Source of the DNA: Pelagomonas calceolata
Taxonomy: Eukaryota; Sar; Pelagophyceae; Pelagomonadales; Pelagomonadaceae
NCBI GenBank assembly: GCA_918797485.1
Contig: CAKKNE010000001.1
Location: 2,976,001-3,040,000, forward strand
Reading direction: 5' to 3'
Length of the DNA stretch: 64,000 nucleotides
In this document: piece by piece, positions 26,739 to 35,532 of the stretch
Layout of the letters: the number at the start of each line of letters is the position of its first letter
Position numbering within the stretch: the stretch's first letter is position 1
Notes under the pieces: generated by a model
Seen by the model: the letters and a program-made list of their open reading frames with translations, nothing else
Told to the model about the DNA's origin: nothing
Databases searched by the model: none
Program-made: the position numbers and the translations under genes

Positions 26739-26880
26739 CTCGTTTTCCACGGAACCCCCGCCCGTGTGGTTCAGGCTCAGGCTAGTTACGTCGCAGGGTC
26801 CCCCGTACCCCTCCCGCTCCCCCCGGGCCCACCCGTAATGATATTGTTACGGTCGGGCCCACCACGATATTGTTACGGTG

Positions 26881-26974
26881 CTAGGACTAGTGGGCGGAGC
26901 CCCTGCCCAGGGCTGGGGGGGGAGACACCGCGCGTCGCCGATTCATCGGCGGCGGGCGCGAGCCGCTTCTTTCA
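26881..26974 (+). repeat. Dispersed about 90-bp repeat, copy 1
   Basis: Runs from CTAGGACTAGT through GGGGAGACACCG, CGTCGCCGATTCAT and GGCGGCGGGCGC to TCTTTCAT. An inverted second copy is at 45336-45419; copy 1 has an extra 12 bp or so in the middle. The block GTTACGGTGCTAGGACTAG at its left edge recurs near 39018. Confidence 0.75.
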
Positions 26975-26979
26975 TAACC

Positions 26980-27030
26980 TTGTCCGAGAGCTAGCGATGA
27001 TAGATACTAGCAAGCTCTGCCTGTGGACAA
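26980..27030 (+). repeat. 51-bp hairpin-forming repeat, copy 2
   Basis: Identical over all 51 bases to 25562-25612 and in the same orientation, 93 bp upstream of the next start codon. It directly follows the dispersed about 90-bp repeat. Confidence 0.75.
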
Positions 27031-27122
27031 CGGGTGTATTAATTTTGCGCTAGAAACTAACCACGGGTGTATTTGCGCTAGCTCCGTCGCTTCCCTAAAA
27101 AGAACAAACCTCACAAGTCGGC

Positions 27123-28393
27123 ATGGCCGGAGCAATGGGGCTGCCCGCCCGTCGCCTCGCGTGCGCGGGCGTGCTCGCGGCTCTGGTGGCGGCCGTGGCA
27201 TGGTGGCACCCGGCGCGGCGCGGCGGCGCGCGCCCGCGGCCCCGGGACGGCGGCCCCGCGTCGGCCGCGCTGGCGCCCGAGAACCTCCGGCGGTGGGTGT
27301 CGCCGCAGCGCGGCGCGCGCGCGTGGACCGCCGTGGCGACGCACGGGCGCACCACGGGCTACCGCGCGGCGGCCAGCGAGCTCGTCTGGCTCGACGGCCA
27401 ACGGCGCGGCAAGATCTGCGCGACGGCCGAACTGCCCGACGTCGAGGCCGCGGCGCGGGCCTGGACGGGCTACGCGCGGCGCGCGTGGCGGCCCGGCGGC
27501 GCGCCGGCGCCCGAGCCGACGCCCGACGAGCGGCGCGCGCTGTCGCACTTCCACGTCGCCAATCGCACGGAGGCGATCGAGCCGCTCCACGGCGTCGCGC
27601 GGCACCCGTTCGCCCGCGTCGGCTGCGCGCACTCCGCCGCGCACGCGCACGACGCCGGCCTCTTCGACATCACGTACCTGGTGATCCACAACGCGTGCGG
27701 GCGGCCGGGCCCGAAGCCGCGCACGCTCCTCTTCGACATGGGCGCGTCGGTGGGCTTCGCGGGCGTCCCGGGGGGCGTTTACGCGACGCTGCCGACCGAC
27801 GGCGGCGGGCTCGCGCCGTCGCTGCCGCTCTTCTACCGCATCTACGCGGACCGCTGCCTCGAGCCGGACGAGGTCTACGCGTGGGAGCCGAACCCGCGCG
27901 TCCGGGGCGCGGACTGGTGGGGCGAGCTCCCGGCCCGCCTCCGCGCGAAGGTCCGCTTCTACAACGATATTGTTGATGAGGGCGAGATCGAGCAGGCGGA
28001 GGGCAGCGCATAAATCATGCGTCGCGGCGCTTTCCGCCCACAGCAGACTCATGGTCGATTCGCGCGCAGGCGGAGGGCCCAAAGGGCGCGCACCCCGCCC
28101 AGTCGTTCCTCGAGATCCTCGAGAGCGTGGCCAGGGCGTCGCCGGAGGACTTCGTCGTCGTCAAGGTAGACATCGACACGCCGGCCGCCGAGCTCACCAT
28201 CATGGAGGCCATCGCCGACCGCCCCGAGATCGCCGCGCTCGTCGACGAGATCTTCTTCGAGTACCACTTCTACTTCGACGGGATGGACTTCGGCTGGGGG
28301 AGCCGGGCGGCGTACGAGGCCGACGTCGACACGGCGGTTGGCCTCATGCACCGCCTCCGGACCCTCGGCGTGAGGGCACACTTCTGGATCTGA
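27123..28393 (+). CDS. Type II membrane protein, FkbM/methyltransferase-like, spliced
   Basis: Exons 27123-27971 and 28070-28393 (98-nt GT-AG intron 27972-28069) give 390 residues. Without splicing the frame stops at 28013 and a second, well-conserved block remains stranded in another frame. The N terminus has a single membrane anchor (about 12-28). The body contains TLLFDMGASVGFAG, LPLFYRIYADRCLEPDEVYA then WEPNPR, KVRFYNDI, EDFVVVKVDIDTPAAELTIM and EIFFEYHFYFDGMDFGW. The D-x-GAS and VVKVDID-TP blocks recall FkbM-type methyltransferases, but I cannot fix the family. The intron is inferred from frame and splice words. Confidence 0.62.
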
Positions 28394-28800
28394 GTTCCTC
28401 CTCGCCCGCCGCCGATGGAAAAAGTCAGAATCGGAATGACTGACTCGGCTTTTTTTTTTTTCTGTCGCGAGGTTGAGGTTAGGACTCGGTCCGAGTAAGG
28501 GTTAGGATTATGATTAGACTAGGGTTAGGGTTAGGGTTGGGCGAGAGTCGGGTTAGAGCGGGTCCGAAACTTGAATGGTCCTAGTGTCGGCGGCAGTTTC
28601 GCGGCAACGTGCCAGTGGGCTCGGATGGCTTTGAAAAGGTGCTCATCGTCGCGGGGAGTGAGAGAAACGATCTTAGACGTGGCGAAACTGCGAGCGGCGA
28701 AGAAAAGTACGAAGAACAGCGTTCTGACGAGCGGCGCAAAACAGCTTAAATGCTAGTGGCGCAAAACTCACTAGGAGTGGTGTGACCCGTACCTTTAACG
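28394..28800. other. Convergent gap with poly-T and telomere-like tract
   Basis: A 407-bp gap between two convergent genes. It holds a run of T at 28450-28461, G-rich TTAGG-type DNA at 28473-28557 with two perfect TTAGGG units (28525-28536), and a CTAG-bounded 22-bp word at 28753-28774 whose core does not match the promoter family. The 61-codon open frame at 28571 has no supporting feature. Confidence 0.5.
28495..28557 (+). repeat. Short interstitial telomere-like tract
   Basis: Degenerate and perfect TTAGGG units in the G-rich orientation, with the clean core AGGGTTAGGGTTAGGGTT at 28521-28538. It sits inside the window, far from any end. Confidence 0.6.
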
Positions 28801-29733
28801 TTACGGGGGTTTCCCTAGGCCACAGACATCGATAGCCTGTTCCCCGAACCGCGACCGGCCCTTGGCGCGCATGCCGAGGGGCTTGTGCAAGGCGAGCGGC
28901 GCGGTCGGCCCGGGCCGGCGGTTGCCGTTGTCCAGCGCGAAAGCATCCGCGACGGCCGGCGGCGCCAGCCTGATCTCGGGACAGGTCACGAAAACGTAGT
29001 CCTCCGGCCAGTTCCGGGACGCGTTGTAGAGCCGGGCGCAGCGCCGCATCGCCGCGACGCGCCTCAGACTGAACCCCCCGTTCAGGTGGTAGGGCGCCAC
29101 GTGCTTCCACCGCCGCCGCAGGCGGTCCGTGACGCCGCCCACGTAGTCGAACGGCCCCACGAAATCAGATAGTATACCCGCCGCGCGGGGGCACGCCGCA
29201 ACGTCGAGCTGCGTCACCAGCGTGTAGGCGCAGGGCCGCCGCTCCCAGAACGAAGGGGACGTCAGGACCCGCGAGTACGCGTCGATCGAGGCGACCGCGT
29301 CGGCCCGGACGTCGACGCGCGCGCGCAGCCGCGCGGCCTCCTGCGACCGCTTCGCGCAGGCCAGCGAAGCCCGGGACACGACCAGCGTGTATATCAGATG
29401 GACGGCGCCGGCCTTGAGGTGCGCGGCGTGGTTCGCCAGGAGGGCCTCGAGGCCCTCGGCGTCGCAGGCAAAGTACGCGACGGCCACCTCGACGCACGTC
29501 GCGTTGTGGTTTTCGGCGTAGGGCGGGCCGTACTCGCGCGCCGCCCAGGCCTCCGCCCGTCGCTGGCGCCTCCGGTAGTTCGCCGCGCGGCGGTCGCCGG
29601 GCGCCAGGCGCGTCGCGACGTAGATCGCGGCTGTTATCAACGCGAGCGCTGCGAGCGGCGCCCGGAGGCGCCTCGCGGGCGGCTTACGCGTTTGATGGCT
29701 GCCCCGCCGGCGCAGTTCGCCTAGGGCAGCCAT
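28801..29733 (-). CDS. DUF5672 family putative Golgi glycosyltransferase
   Basis: 310 residues, starting at the ATG at 29733 by homology to the duplicated N terminus of the gene at 24389. A basic tail and one membrane anchor (about 25-42) are followed by a DUF5672-like body: GPFDYVGGVTDRL, HLNGGFSLRRVAAMRRC, WPEDYVFVTCPEIRLAPP then AVADAFALD, PLALHKPLG. The NGGFSLR and ED motifs are the family's most conserved points; GT-A-like activity is predicted from family membership, not proven. The catalytic part is unrelated to the DUF3431 gene with which it shares its anchor and promoter. Confidence 0.82.
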   Translation of the reverse strand: MAALGELRRRGSHQTRKPPARRLRAPLAALALITAAIYVATRLAPGDRRAANYRRRQRRAEAWAAREYGPPYAENHNATCVEVAVAYFACDAEGLEALLANHAAHLKAGAVHLIYTLVVSRASLACAKRSQEAARLRARVDVRADAVASIDAYSRVLTSPSFWERRPCAYTLVTQLDVAACPRAAGILSDFVGPFDYVGGVTDRLRRRWKHVAPYHLNGGFSLRRVAAMRRCARLYNASRNWPEDYVFVTCPEIRLAPPAVADAFALDNGNRRPGPTAPLALHKPLGMRAKGRSRFGEQAIDVCGLGKPP

Positions 29734-29815
29734 ATTTTGGGCAGCCTTTCGGTCAGCTGCTCCGCATCGCGCGGCAGCCACCGATCACGAGCGCGGCAGT
29801 TGCAATCAAACGCGT
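29590..29815 (-). repeat. Segmental duplication, copy 2 (promoter plus signal anchor)
   Basis: Inverted counterpart of 24241-24520. It includes the start codon at 29733, about 45 codons of anchor sequence and about 80 bp upstream (GATCGGT..GCGATGCGGAGCAGCTGA, GGCTGCCCAAAA). Confidence 0.8.
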
Positions 29816-30017
29816 TGCAGCCGTTTGCGCGCACCATCAAACGCTGGCTCCAAAAGTTGGCCGATCTCGAGGCAGGGATGGCAGGGCTCTAAATTGCAAA
29901 ATATAGTACCTAAATTGCTCGAGACAGGTAGCCGAGCACCCATGCAACTCGTCTCCCCCAAATGCTGCCAAAAATGCGGGGCGGGCAGCCGACGAGAGGG
30001 CGTCGCCTAGGACAATC

Positions 30018-31259
30018 ATGAAGCGCCGCTGCTGCTGGACGCTCACCTGGACGGCCCTCGCCGCGCTGACCGTAGCCTGGCTTTTTGTCGTGGCGCACCA
30101 TGTCCAGAATGCGCCAGTACAGGAGACACCAATGGTCGAGGGCCCCGCGGCGTGCGCGTGCGGCCTCTGCGTCGCGCCGCGGCTGCGCCTCGCAACGAAA
30201 TTGCGGGTCCACATCTTCACGAACGGCCGCGAGAAGGCGGAGACGAGCTGGCGCTTCCGCCATTTGTTAGATCAGGGCCTCGCGGCGCACCCGCGCGTAG
30301 AAATCGTCGGCCGCGAGGCGGACGCCGACGTCGTCCTCTGGCTGCCGCAGTGGACGAACCGCATACCCATGATACAGGAGCCCCGCCGGCGCCTCATTAT
30401 CTTGGACGAGCACGACGACCGGGCGCGCCGCGACGGCGGCTACGGAAGCGACGCGTACCTCGCGTACTACAAGCGCAGCTTCGTGCGCAAGACCGACGGC
30501 GCCTTCGAGGGCCTCTTCGAGGCGCCGCTCGGCGCGCGGACCTACGCCCTCCCCTATTCAATATCGGACGCGTACCTCTCGTCGGATGCTTCCGGCGGGC
30601 GGCCGCTGGATATTGTTTGTACGCTGCGCGTGGGCCAGGGCGTCTACCCCGCGCGCGCGCGGGTCCTGGCCTGGGCGCGGGCCTACGCCGCGGCGCGGAA
30701 TTTGAGCGGGTATTTTGGGGAAGTGACGACGTCGACACGGACGGCGCTGAGCCCCCACTATCTGAGGCTCATGCGCGCCGCGCGGATTGTGGTGACGTGC
30801 AACCCCGGCGACTGGGAGGGCGACTTCCGGACGTGGGAAGCCCTCGCGAGCGGCGCGGCCGTCGTCCGGGACCGGCTCTACGCGCCGACGCCGCACGGCG
30901 GCTTTGGACTGGTCTACGACGCGCGGTCGCGGTCCTCCTTCGACGCCGCGATGGACCGGGCGCACGCGAACGCCGGCGCCCTCGGGCGGCGCGCCCTGGC
31001 GGACGCGCTCGCGCACCACCGCGCGGTGTCGCGCGTCGACTGGCTCCTCGCGTCGGCGACGTCCGCCGCGGCCGGCGCGACGGACGACGCGCGGGCCCTG
31101 GCGCCGCCGCCGCGGCCCGCGGGCCTCCCGCGACCGCCGCCCGTCTCGCCGGAAGTCCTTGCGGACCTCCGGCAGCCATTATTCGTCCGGCCCGACGGCC
31201 GCGCGTTCCGCGGGGCGGCGGCGCGGAGGGAGGCGGGGGCGTTTGTTGGTGAGTTGTAA
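30018..31259 (+). CDS. Type II membrane GT-B glycosyltransferase
   Basis: 413 residues. MKRRCCWTLTWTALAALTVA begins a type II anchor (about 8-27). The C-terminal half has a GT1/GT4-like nucleotide-sugar motif: RLMRAARIVVTCNPGDWEGD then FRTWEALASGAAVVRD, with Glu in the E-x-x-x-G-x position. That is the pattern of Glyco_trans_1_2-type enzymes. The donor and acceptor are unknown. The last 90 residues are Pro/Ala-rich. It is divergent from the DUF5672 gene across 284 bp. A Golgi role in surface-glycan synthesis is inferred. Confidence 0.75.
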   Translation: MKRRCCWTLTWTALAALTVAWLFVVAHHVQNAPVQETPMVEGPAACACGLCVAPRLRLATKLRVHIFTNGREKAETSWRFRHLLDQGLAAHPRVEIVGREADADVVLWLPQWTNRIPMIQEPRRRLIILDEHDDRARRDGGYGSDAYLAYYKRSFVRKTDGAFEGLFEAPLGARTYALPYSISDAYLSSDASGGRPLDIVCTLRVGQGVYPARARVLAWARAYAAARNLSGYFGEVTTSTRTALSPHYLRLMRAARIVVTCNPGDWEGDFRTWEALASGAAVVRDRLYAPTPHGGFGLVYDARSRSSFDAAMDRAHANAGALGRRALADALAHHRAVSRVDWLLASATSAAAGATDDARALAPPPRPAGLPRPPPVSPEVLADLRQPLFVRPDGRAFRGAAARREAGAFVGEL

Positions 31260-31358
31260 TGTTTGCTTTTGAAATTGTCTCTTGCGAGTCCTCGAAATAC
31301 GCCCCTTCAATCCTCCTACCATTTCAATCTTTCCGAAATTTCAATGTGGGTCGACATA

Positions 31359-31373
31359 CTAGCAAAAGGCTAG
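31359..31373 (+). promoter_or_regulatory. Short CTAG-bounded word upstream of DOMON gene
   Basis: CTAGCAAAAGGCTAG, 15 bp, 86 bp before the start codon. It shares only the ends with the longer module, so membership is doubtful. Confidence 0.25.
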
Positions 31374-31458
31374 TACCTGGCAAAAACAAGACCCCCGGCG
31401 GCAACTTTGCCAAGCACACAACGCCAAAACGAATCGAGTGCATTAAAAAACACTCGCA

Positions 31459-33664
31459 ATGGTGCGCAAGAGCTGTCATCTCGTCCTCCTTGCAACGGCG
31501 TTGCAAGCGGCGGCGATTAGCAGCCGTGGGAGGCCTGCAACCGCGCCCAACTTTTATCCAGCAAAAATCTCGCGGTCGGAGCTGCATCAAAACTCCAACC
31601 GCGCGGTGGTGCGCGACGTCGGGCAAGCGCTGAAAGAGGACGGAATCATCGCCGTTGAAGTGCCGGGCTTCGACGAACTCAACCGCGCGGTGCTTCGAGC
31701 GGCGCACGAGTGCATCGATTCCACCAGTACACCGCAAGCCACCCTCGTGGACGGCACCGTGCGCCGATCGCTGGCCGCGAGCCGCTCCGACAGCGAAGCC
31801 GCCCCGCTCGACGTCCCGGAGACGTGCGCGCCGCTCGCGGCGGCCGAGGCCGAGTTCCGCGCGGCCGTCTGGTCGGTGGCCGAGGCGGTCGCGGCGTGGC
31901 TCGGCGCGATCGACGAGGTCGAGGCGGCGGCGCCGCTGTTAAGAACGCGCGACGGCGCGCCCTACGCGACGGTGTCCGATATAGTTCGCGCGGGCGACCA
32001 CCTCGAGCACTTCCACTCGTGCCGCGCAGTGCACTATTAAATCCACGCCTTCGGCGCGACGTCTACTACACAGGTACCGCAAGGAAAGCGCGTCCCCGGA
32101 AGCCACGATAGACCTGCACACGGACCAGGGACTCTTCATCGCCTTCACGCCGGCGCTCACGGTCGGCGCCGAGGACGTCTCGGCGGCGACGTTCACGCTC
32201 GAGCGCCGCGACGGGAGCCGCGCGGAGGTGGCCCTCGACGCGCCCCGCTACGCGTCGTGCGTCTTCGTGATGTTAGGGGATGGCGTCGCGCAGTACGCCG
32301 CCGGTCGCGAGGCCGGCCTCCGGGCGGCGCCGCATGCCCTGGAGATGCACTCGAACGTCGACCGCGCCTGGTACGGGCTCATGGTGCTCCCGCCCGACGC
32401 CGCCGTGTCGCCGCTCCACGGCGACAAGACCTTCGGCGAGCTCAAGAAATTAACGCGCGCGGGCGACGCCGACGCGGCCCACGTCGGCTGCTCGCGGAAC
32501 CTCGCGGCGCGGGAGCTGGCCGAGGAGGCCTGCGCCGCGGACCAACTGTACTGCTGGTACCGCTGCATGGACCTTGTGAACCACGACGGCGACGCCGTGT
32601 CCGAGGAGATCTGCGCGGACCAGGGCTACGCGCACCTGAACTGCACGGACGTCTTCCGCCAGCCGAGCGACGGCTTCAGCCACGGCGACTACTACCCCCA
32701 GTGCACGAACTACGTCCACGACGCGACGCCGTTCCCGTCGATCGCGCCGGCCGACGAGGAGCTCTGCGGCGACGCCTACGAGGCCGAGGCCGCGGCCGAC
32801 GCGGCGGCGCACGCGGGGTCCGTCGACCTCATTTACGAGGGCCGGTCCTGGCAGGCGGCCTACTTCGTGCCCTACACAGTGGGTCAGCTCGCTTGGTCTG
32901 TGTCTTCCGATAGCAAGCGCGTGACGATCTCGCACCTGACGTCCGGGCGTGTCGGATGGATGGCCATTGGTTTACGTCATCCCGATGGCAAGAAGAACGG
33001 CATGAACGGCGCTCCTGTGATCATGGCGATTCCCGGGGGAGGCGCAGTCGATGGCTTCGCGGACGTCGACCAGTACCGCATCGACGACGAGCAGTCGTCC
33101 TTCCGGCACTGGTACGCCACGGACCCCGGCGCGGACCTGACGGACGCGTCGCTGGAGGTGGGCGAGGGCAACTGCTTCGCGCGGGCCACGTACACGCTCG
33201 GCTCGTTCAGTAGCGAGGACCCCTTCGACGCCTCGACGTGCACGGACCTCATCTGGGCGGTGTCCACGGACTCGGACTTAGCCTCGGACCCGCTCTTTCT
33301 CGCGCGCGGCATGCACGAGACTAGAGGGCACCTACGCGTCAACTTTCTCGCGGCCGACGGCGTCTGCGCCGAGGAAGACGACGGTGCCACTGACGACGCT
33401 GGCGCGACCGACGACGCTCCGGCCCCGACCGACGACGGCGCACTCGAACCGCAGAGCAAGAAGAAGAGCTCGAGCTCGTCGGGCCCCGACACCGCACTAG
33501 TCGCGGGCGTCGTCGTCGCGGCCTCTGTGGCACTCATCGCGCTTGGCGTGGCCGGCGCGTACCTCTTCCGCCGCCGTGGCGCGGCGGGGCCCGACGATCT
33601 GGCCGTCAAGGGCGAGTCCATCGAGACCGAGGAGGAGTCGAAGGAGCAGCCCGCGACGGACTGA
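31459..33664 (+). CDS. Membrane-anchored DOMON protein with H-x-D N-terminal domain, spliced
   Basis: Exons 31459-32018 and 32074-33664 (55-nt GT-AG intron 32019-32073) give 716 residues. The split Ser codon joins HLEHFHS to YRKESASPEATIDLHTDQGL. A signal peptide (residues 1-20) comes first. The N-terminal 300 residues include LHTDQGLFIAFTPALTV, an H-x-D word like that of 2-oxoglutarate/Fe(II) oxygenases, but the rest of that fold is not certain. A Cys-rich link follows, then a DOMON domain (AWSVSSDSKRVTISHLTSGR, VGWMAIGLRHPDG), a family that binds heme or sugar. Near the end are a Ser/acidic stalk and one membrane helix (ALVAGVVVAASVALIALGVA) with a short cytosolic tail. Confidence 0.75.
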
Positions 33665-33747
33665 GGCGTTTGCGCGGGACATTCCTTTCCCCCCGCGCCC
33701 TCATGTAAGTGCACGAACGTGAACACAGTTACACAGAGCGAACACAA

Positions 33748-34377
33748 CTATCCGGCCGCCTTTCGCCTCCGTTCCGCGGCCGCCTCGACGACGTCGAGGA
33801 TCACGTCGCGCGCCGCCGCCACGTCCGCGTCCGCGGCGCCGAAGCGCCGCGCCCAGCCCGTGGTTACGGCCCCGGTGCCCGGGTCGCTCGCGGCCTCGCG
33901 CGCGACGTCGACGGCCGCGGCCGCGACGGCGACCGGCCGCGCCGCGCGGCACGCGGCCGAGAACAGCGCGTCGTTCGCCAGGCACAGGGCGAGCTGCGCC
34001 GTCGCCGGCCGCAGCGTCAGCGCGTGCGCCAGCGCGAGCGCGAGCGCGAGCGGCGTCTCCATCGAAGCGTCAAAGCACAGCTCCCGCAGCGCGGCCTGCT
34101 CGGCGTCCACGAGGTCGGCCTTGGCGTCATGGTACGCCTCATCCAAATCTTTGACGCCGCCGGCGGGCGCGACGGCGTTGAGCACGTCGCGCACGCGCCG
34201 CGGCTGCTCGTCGGCCTTGCCCGCGAGGAACAGCGACGCGGCCGCGACGGCCGATTTCGGCTCGACGCCCTGGAGCCGGTGGTGCAATAATACACATTTT
34301 TGCGCCGTCTCCGGCGCGTAGCGCAGCCGGGCTGCTGCCACGAGCAGGTCTTTGGTCGTGTCGAGGTGCTCTGCCAT
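33748..34377 (-). CDS. Cyclin-fold protein, cyclin Q/L-like
   Basis: 209 residues. The cyclin box shows AVAAASLFLAGKADEQPRRV followed by RDVLN, then a Tyr..AEQAALRELCFD helix. The AGK-x-EEQ and R-x-RD motifs are typical of transcription-type cyclins (cyclin Q/FAM58, cyclin L, cyclin K). The Lys and Glu that contact a CDK are present in AGKADEQ and AEQ. Length (209) is closer to cyclin Q than to cyclin L, which has an RS tail. The CDK partner cannot be told. It is convergent with the DOMON gene (83 bp). Confidence 0.72.
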   Translation of the reverse strand: MAEHLDTTKDLLVAAARLRYAPETAQKCVLLHHRLQGVEPKSAVAAASLFLAGKADEQPRRVRDVLNAVAPAGGVKDLDEAYHDAKADLVDAEQAALRELCFDASMETPLALALALAHALTLRPATAQLALCLANDALFSAACRAARPVAVAAAAVDVAREAASDPGTGAVTTGWARRFGAADADVAAARDVILDVVEAAAERRRKAAG

Positions 34378-34688
34378 GTTGGCTTTTTGACCTCCCAGCC
34401 TGGCCTGCTTACCACCTACTCAAAATAGTGGTGCAGATGCTACGAGCAGCTGCGTGCGAACTGCTCCATGCCTACTTTTATCGCTCTACGCGGTCAGACC
34501 GCCTCGTTTTCCCAATTGCTGGCTAGCGGCATGAAGATACTAGCCTAAGGCTAGTGTCTTACATGCCGCTAGCAGCATTTTTGGGTGAAAAAGCTAAGAA
34601 GAGCACAGAGCTCAAGGGCAGGAGTGAGCTGTGGTGCTGCGCTGGCCATTAGCCAAGCCTCGGAGCTGCCATAGCCAGAGCATCAACA
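34378..34688. promoter_or_regulatory. Divergent promoter region cyclin / F-box-like gene
   Basis: A 311-bp gap whose centre holds two CTAG-bounded modules in opposite orientation (34523-34543 and 34551-34572), making a 50-bp near-perfect hairpin. No gene seen. Confidence 0.6.
34523..34572. promoter_or_regulatory. Paired inverted CTAG-bounded modules (50-bp hairpin)
   Basis: Left unit CTAGCGGCATG-AAGATACTAG, right unit CTAGTGTCTTAC-ATGCCGCTAG, separated by CCTAAGG. The right unit is identical to the one at 55552 on the other strand. The pair lies 146 bp from one start codon and 117 bp from the other. Confidence 0.7.
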
Positions 34689-35489
34689 ATGAATCCGCAA
34701 GTACATTTTGGCTCCACACCATATAACATCGGTACTGGGCTCATCGTAGACGCGCGACGCCTAGGACGCCTTGGCAATGGCATCTTCGTGTACGACGACC
34801 GCGGCGAGCCCGAGATGCTGGGTCGCACCGTGTGGCTGGAGGTCGCGTTCGGCTCGGGCTGGGCCTTGCACGCGCTCACTGCCAAAACTCTAGCCAACGA
34901 TACACCGCAAGGCGTGGTCTTGGCAAACAGCGGTCGTTCGAAGGATTTGAAGCGCGAGTACTGCCGGCACCGCGTGGACGACTTCTACGAGATTCCGCCC
35001 GGCGACCGCGTCGTCCGCGTCACCGGCCATCACATGGCCGGGTTGCCGGGGGACTACCTCTGCTTCGACATCGACCTGCACCTCGCCTCCGGCCGCGTCA
35101 TCAGCGCGGCCGGTGACAACGGCGACTGGTGCGGCGAGGCGTTTGAGTACGTCTGTCCGCCGGGCCACGCGGTCTTATATCCCGTCTTCCGCGCCGGGAA
35201 GTGCGACGGCCTCCTAGTCATGGAGACGTCGCTCTACGAGCCCTGGACGCCGCGAACGCATCGCCTGCTGAAGGCGCCACCGGCGGCGCGCGCTATTGTC
35301 GAGAGTTGCCAAGTCGCGAGAACGAAGGGGCTTCCCGCCGACGCCTGGTGCCACATCCTCGGGTTCCTCCGCGGGTATGATCTTCTCGAGCCGGCCCTGT
35401 CGCGCACCTTCGGCGCGAGCCACTGGCACGAAGTCTCTTTGGATATCCACCTGCGGGTTACACCGACCGCTTCCAATACTAATGTGTAA
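34689..35489 (+). CDS. Unassigned protein with F-box-like C terminus
   Basis: 266 residues. Residues 105-180 (DRVVRVTGHHMAGLPGDYLC, FDIDLHLASGRVI, CPPGHAVLYPVFRAGKCDG) have a strand-rich look with spacing like a jacalin/beta-prism fold, but I cannot confirm it. The C-terminal LPADAWCHILGFLRGYDLLE followed by a Trp resembles an F-box, which would link it to SCF ubiquitin ligases. Neither call is secure. There is no signal peptide or membrane helix. It ends 43 bp from the convergent phosphatase gene. Confidence 0.5.
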   Translation: MNPQVHFGSTPYNIGTGLIVDARRLGRLGNGIFVYDDRGEPEMLGRTVWLEVAFGSGWALHALTAKTLANDTPQGVVLANSGRSKDLKREYCRHRVDDFYEIPPGDRVVRVTGHHMAGLPGDYLCFDIDLHLASGRVISAAGDNGDWCGEAFEYVCPPGHAVLYPVFRAGKCDGLLVMETSLYEPWTPRTHRLLKAPPAARAIVESCQVARTKGLPADAWCHILGFLRGYDLLEPALSRTFGASHWHEVSLDIHLRVTPTASNTNV

Positions 35490-35532
35490 CTAAGAAACAT
35501 ACCAAGATATTATTTACAACAACAGGACATCA

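Larger units (their letters stand above)
26739..27122. other. Repeat-rich intergenic stretch
   Basis: A 384-bp gap holding, in order: a tandem pair of CGGGCCCAC..GATATTGTTACGGT units (26824-26852 and 26854-26879), a 94-bp dispersed repeat (26881-26974), the second 51-bp hairpin repeat (26980-27030), and a tandem pair of CGGGTGTATT..TTGCGCTAG units (27031-27053 and 27064-27082). No gene seen. Confidence 0.65.

Noticed and set aside
28571-28756. 61-codon open frame in the gap after the methyltransferase-like gene
   Set aside because: No motif, no neighbours in phase and low-complexity flanks; too weak to call a gene.
28753-28774. CTAG-bounded 22-bp word in the convergent gap
   Set aside because: The ends match but the core (GGCGCAAAACT) does not, and it is not in a promoter; I left it out of the module family.
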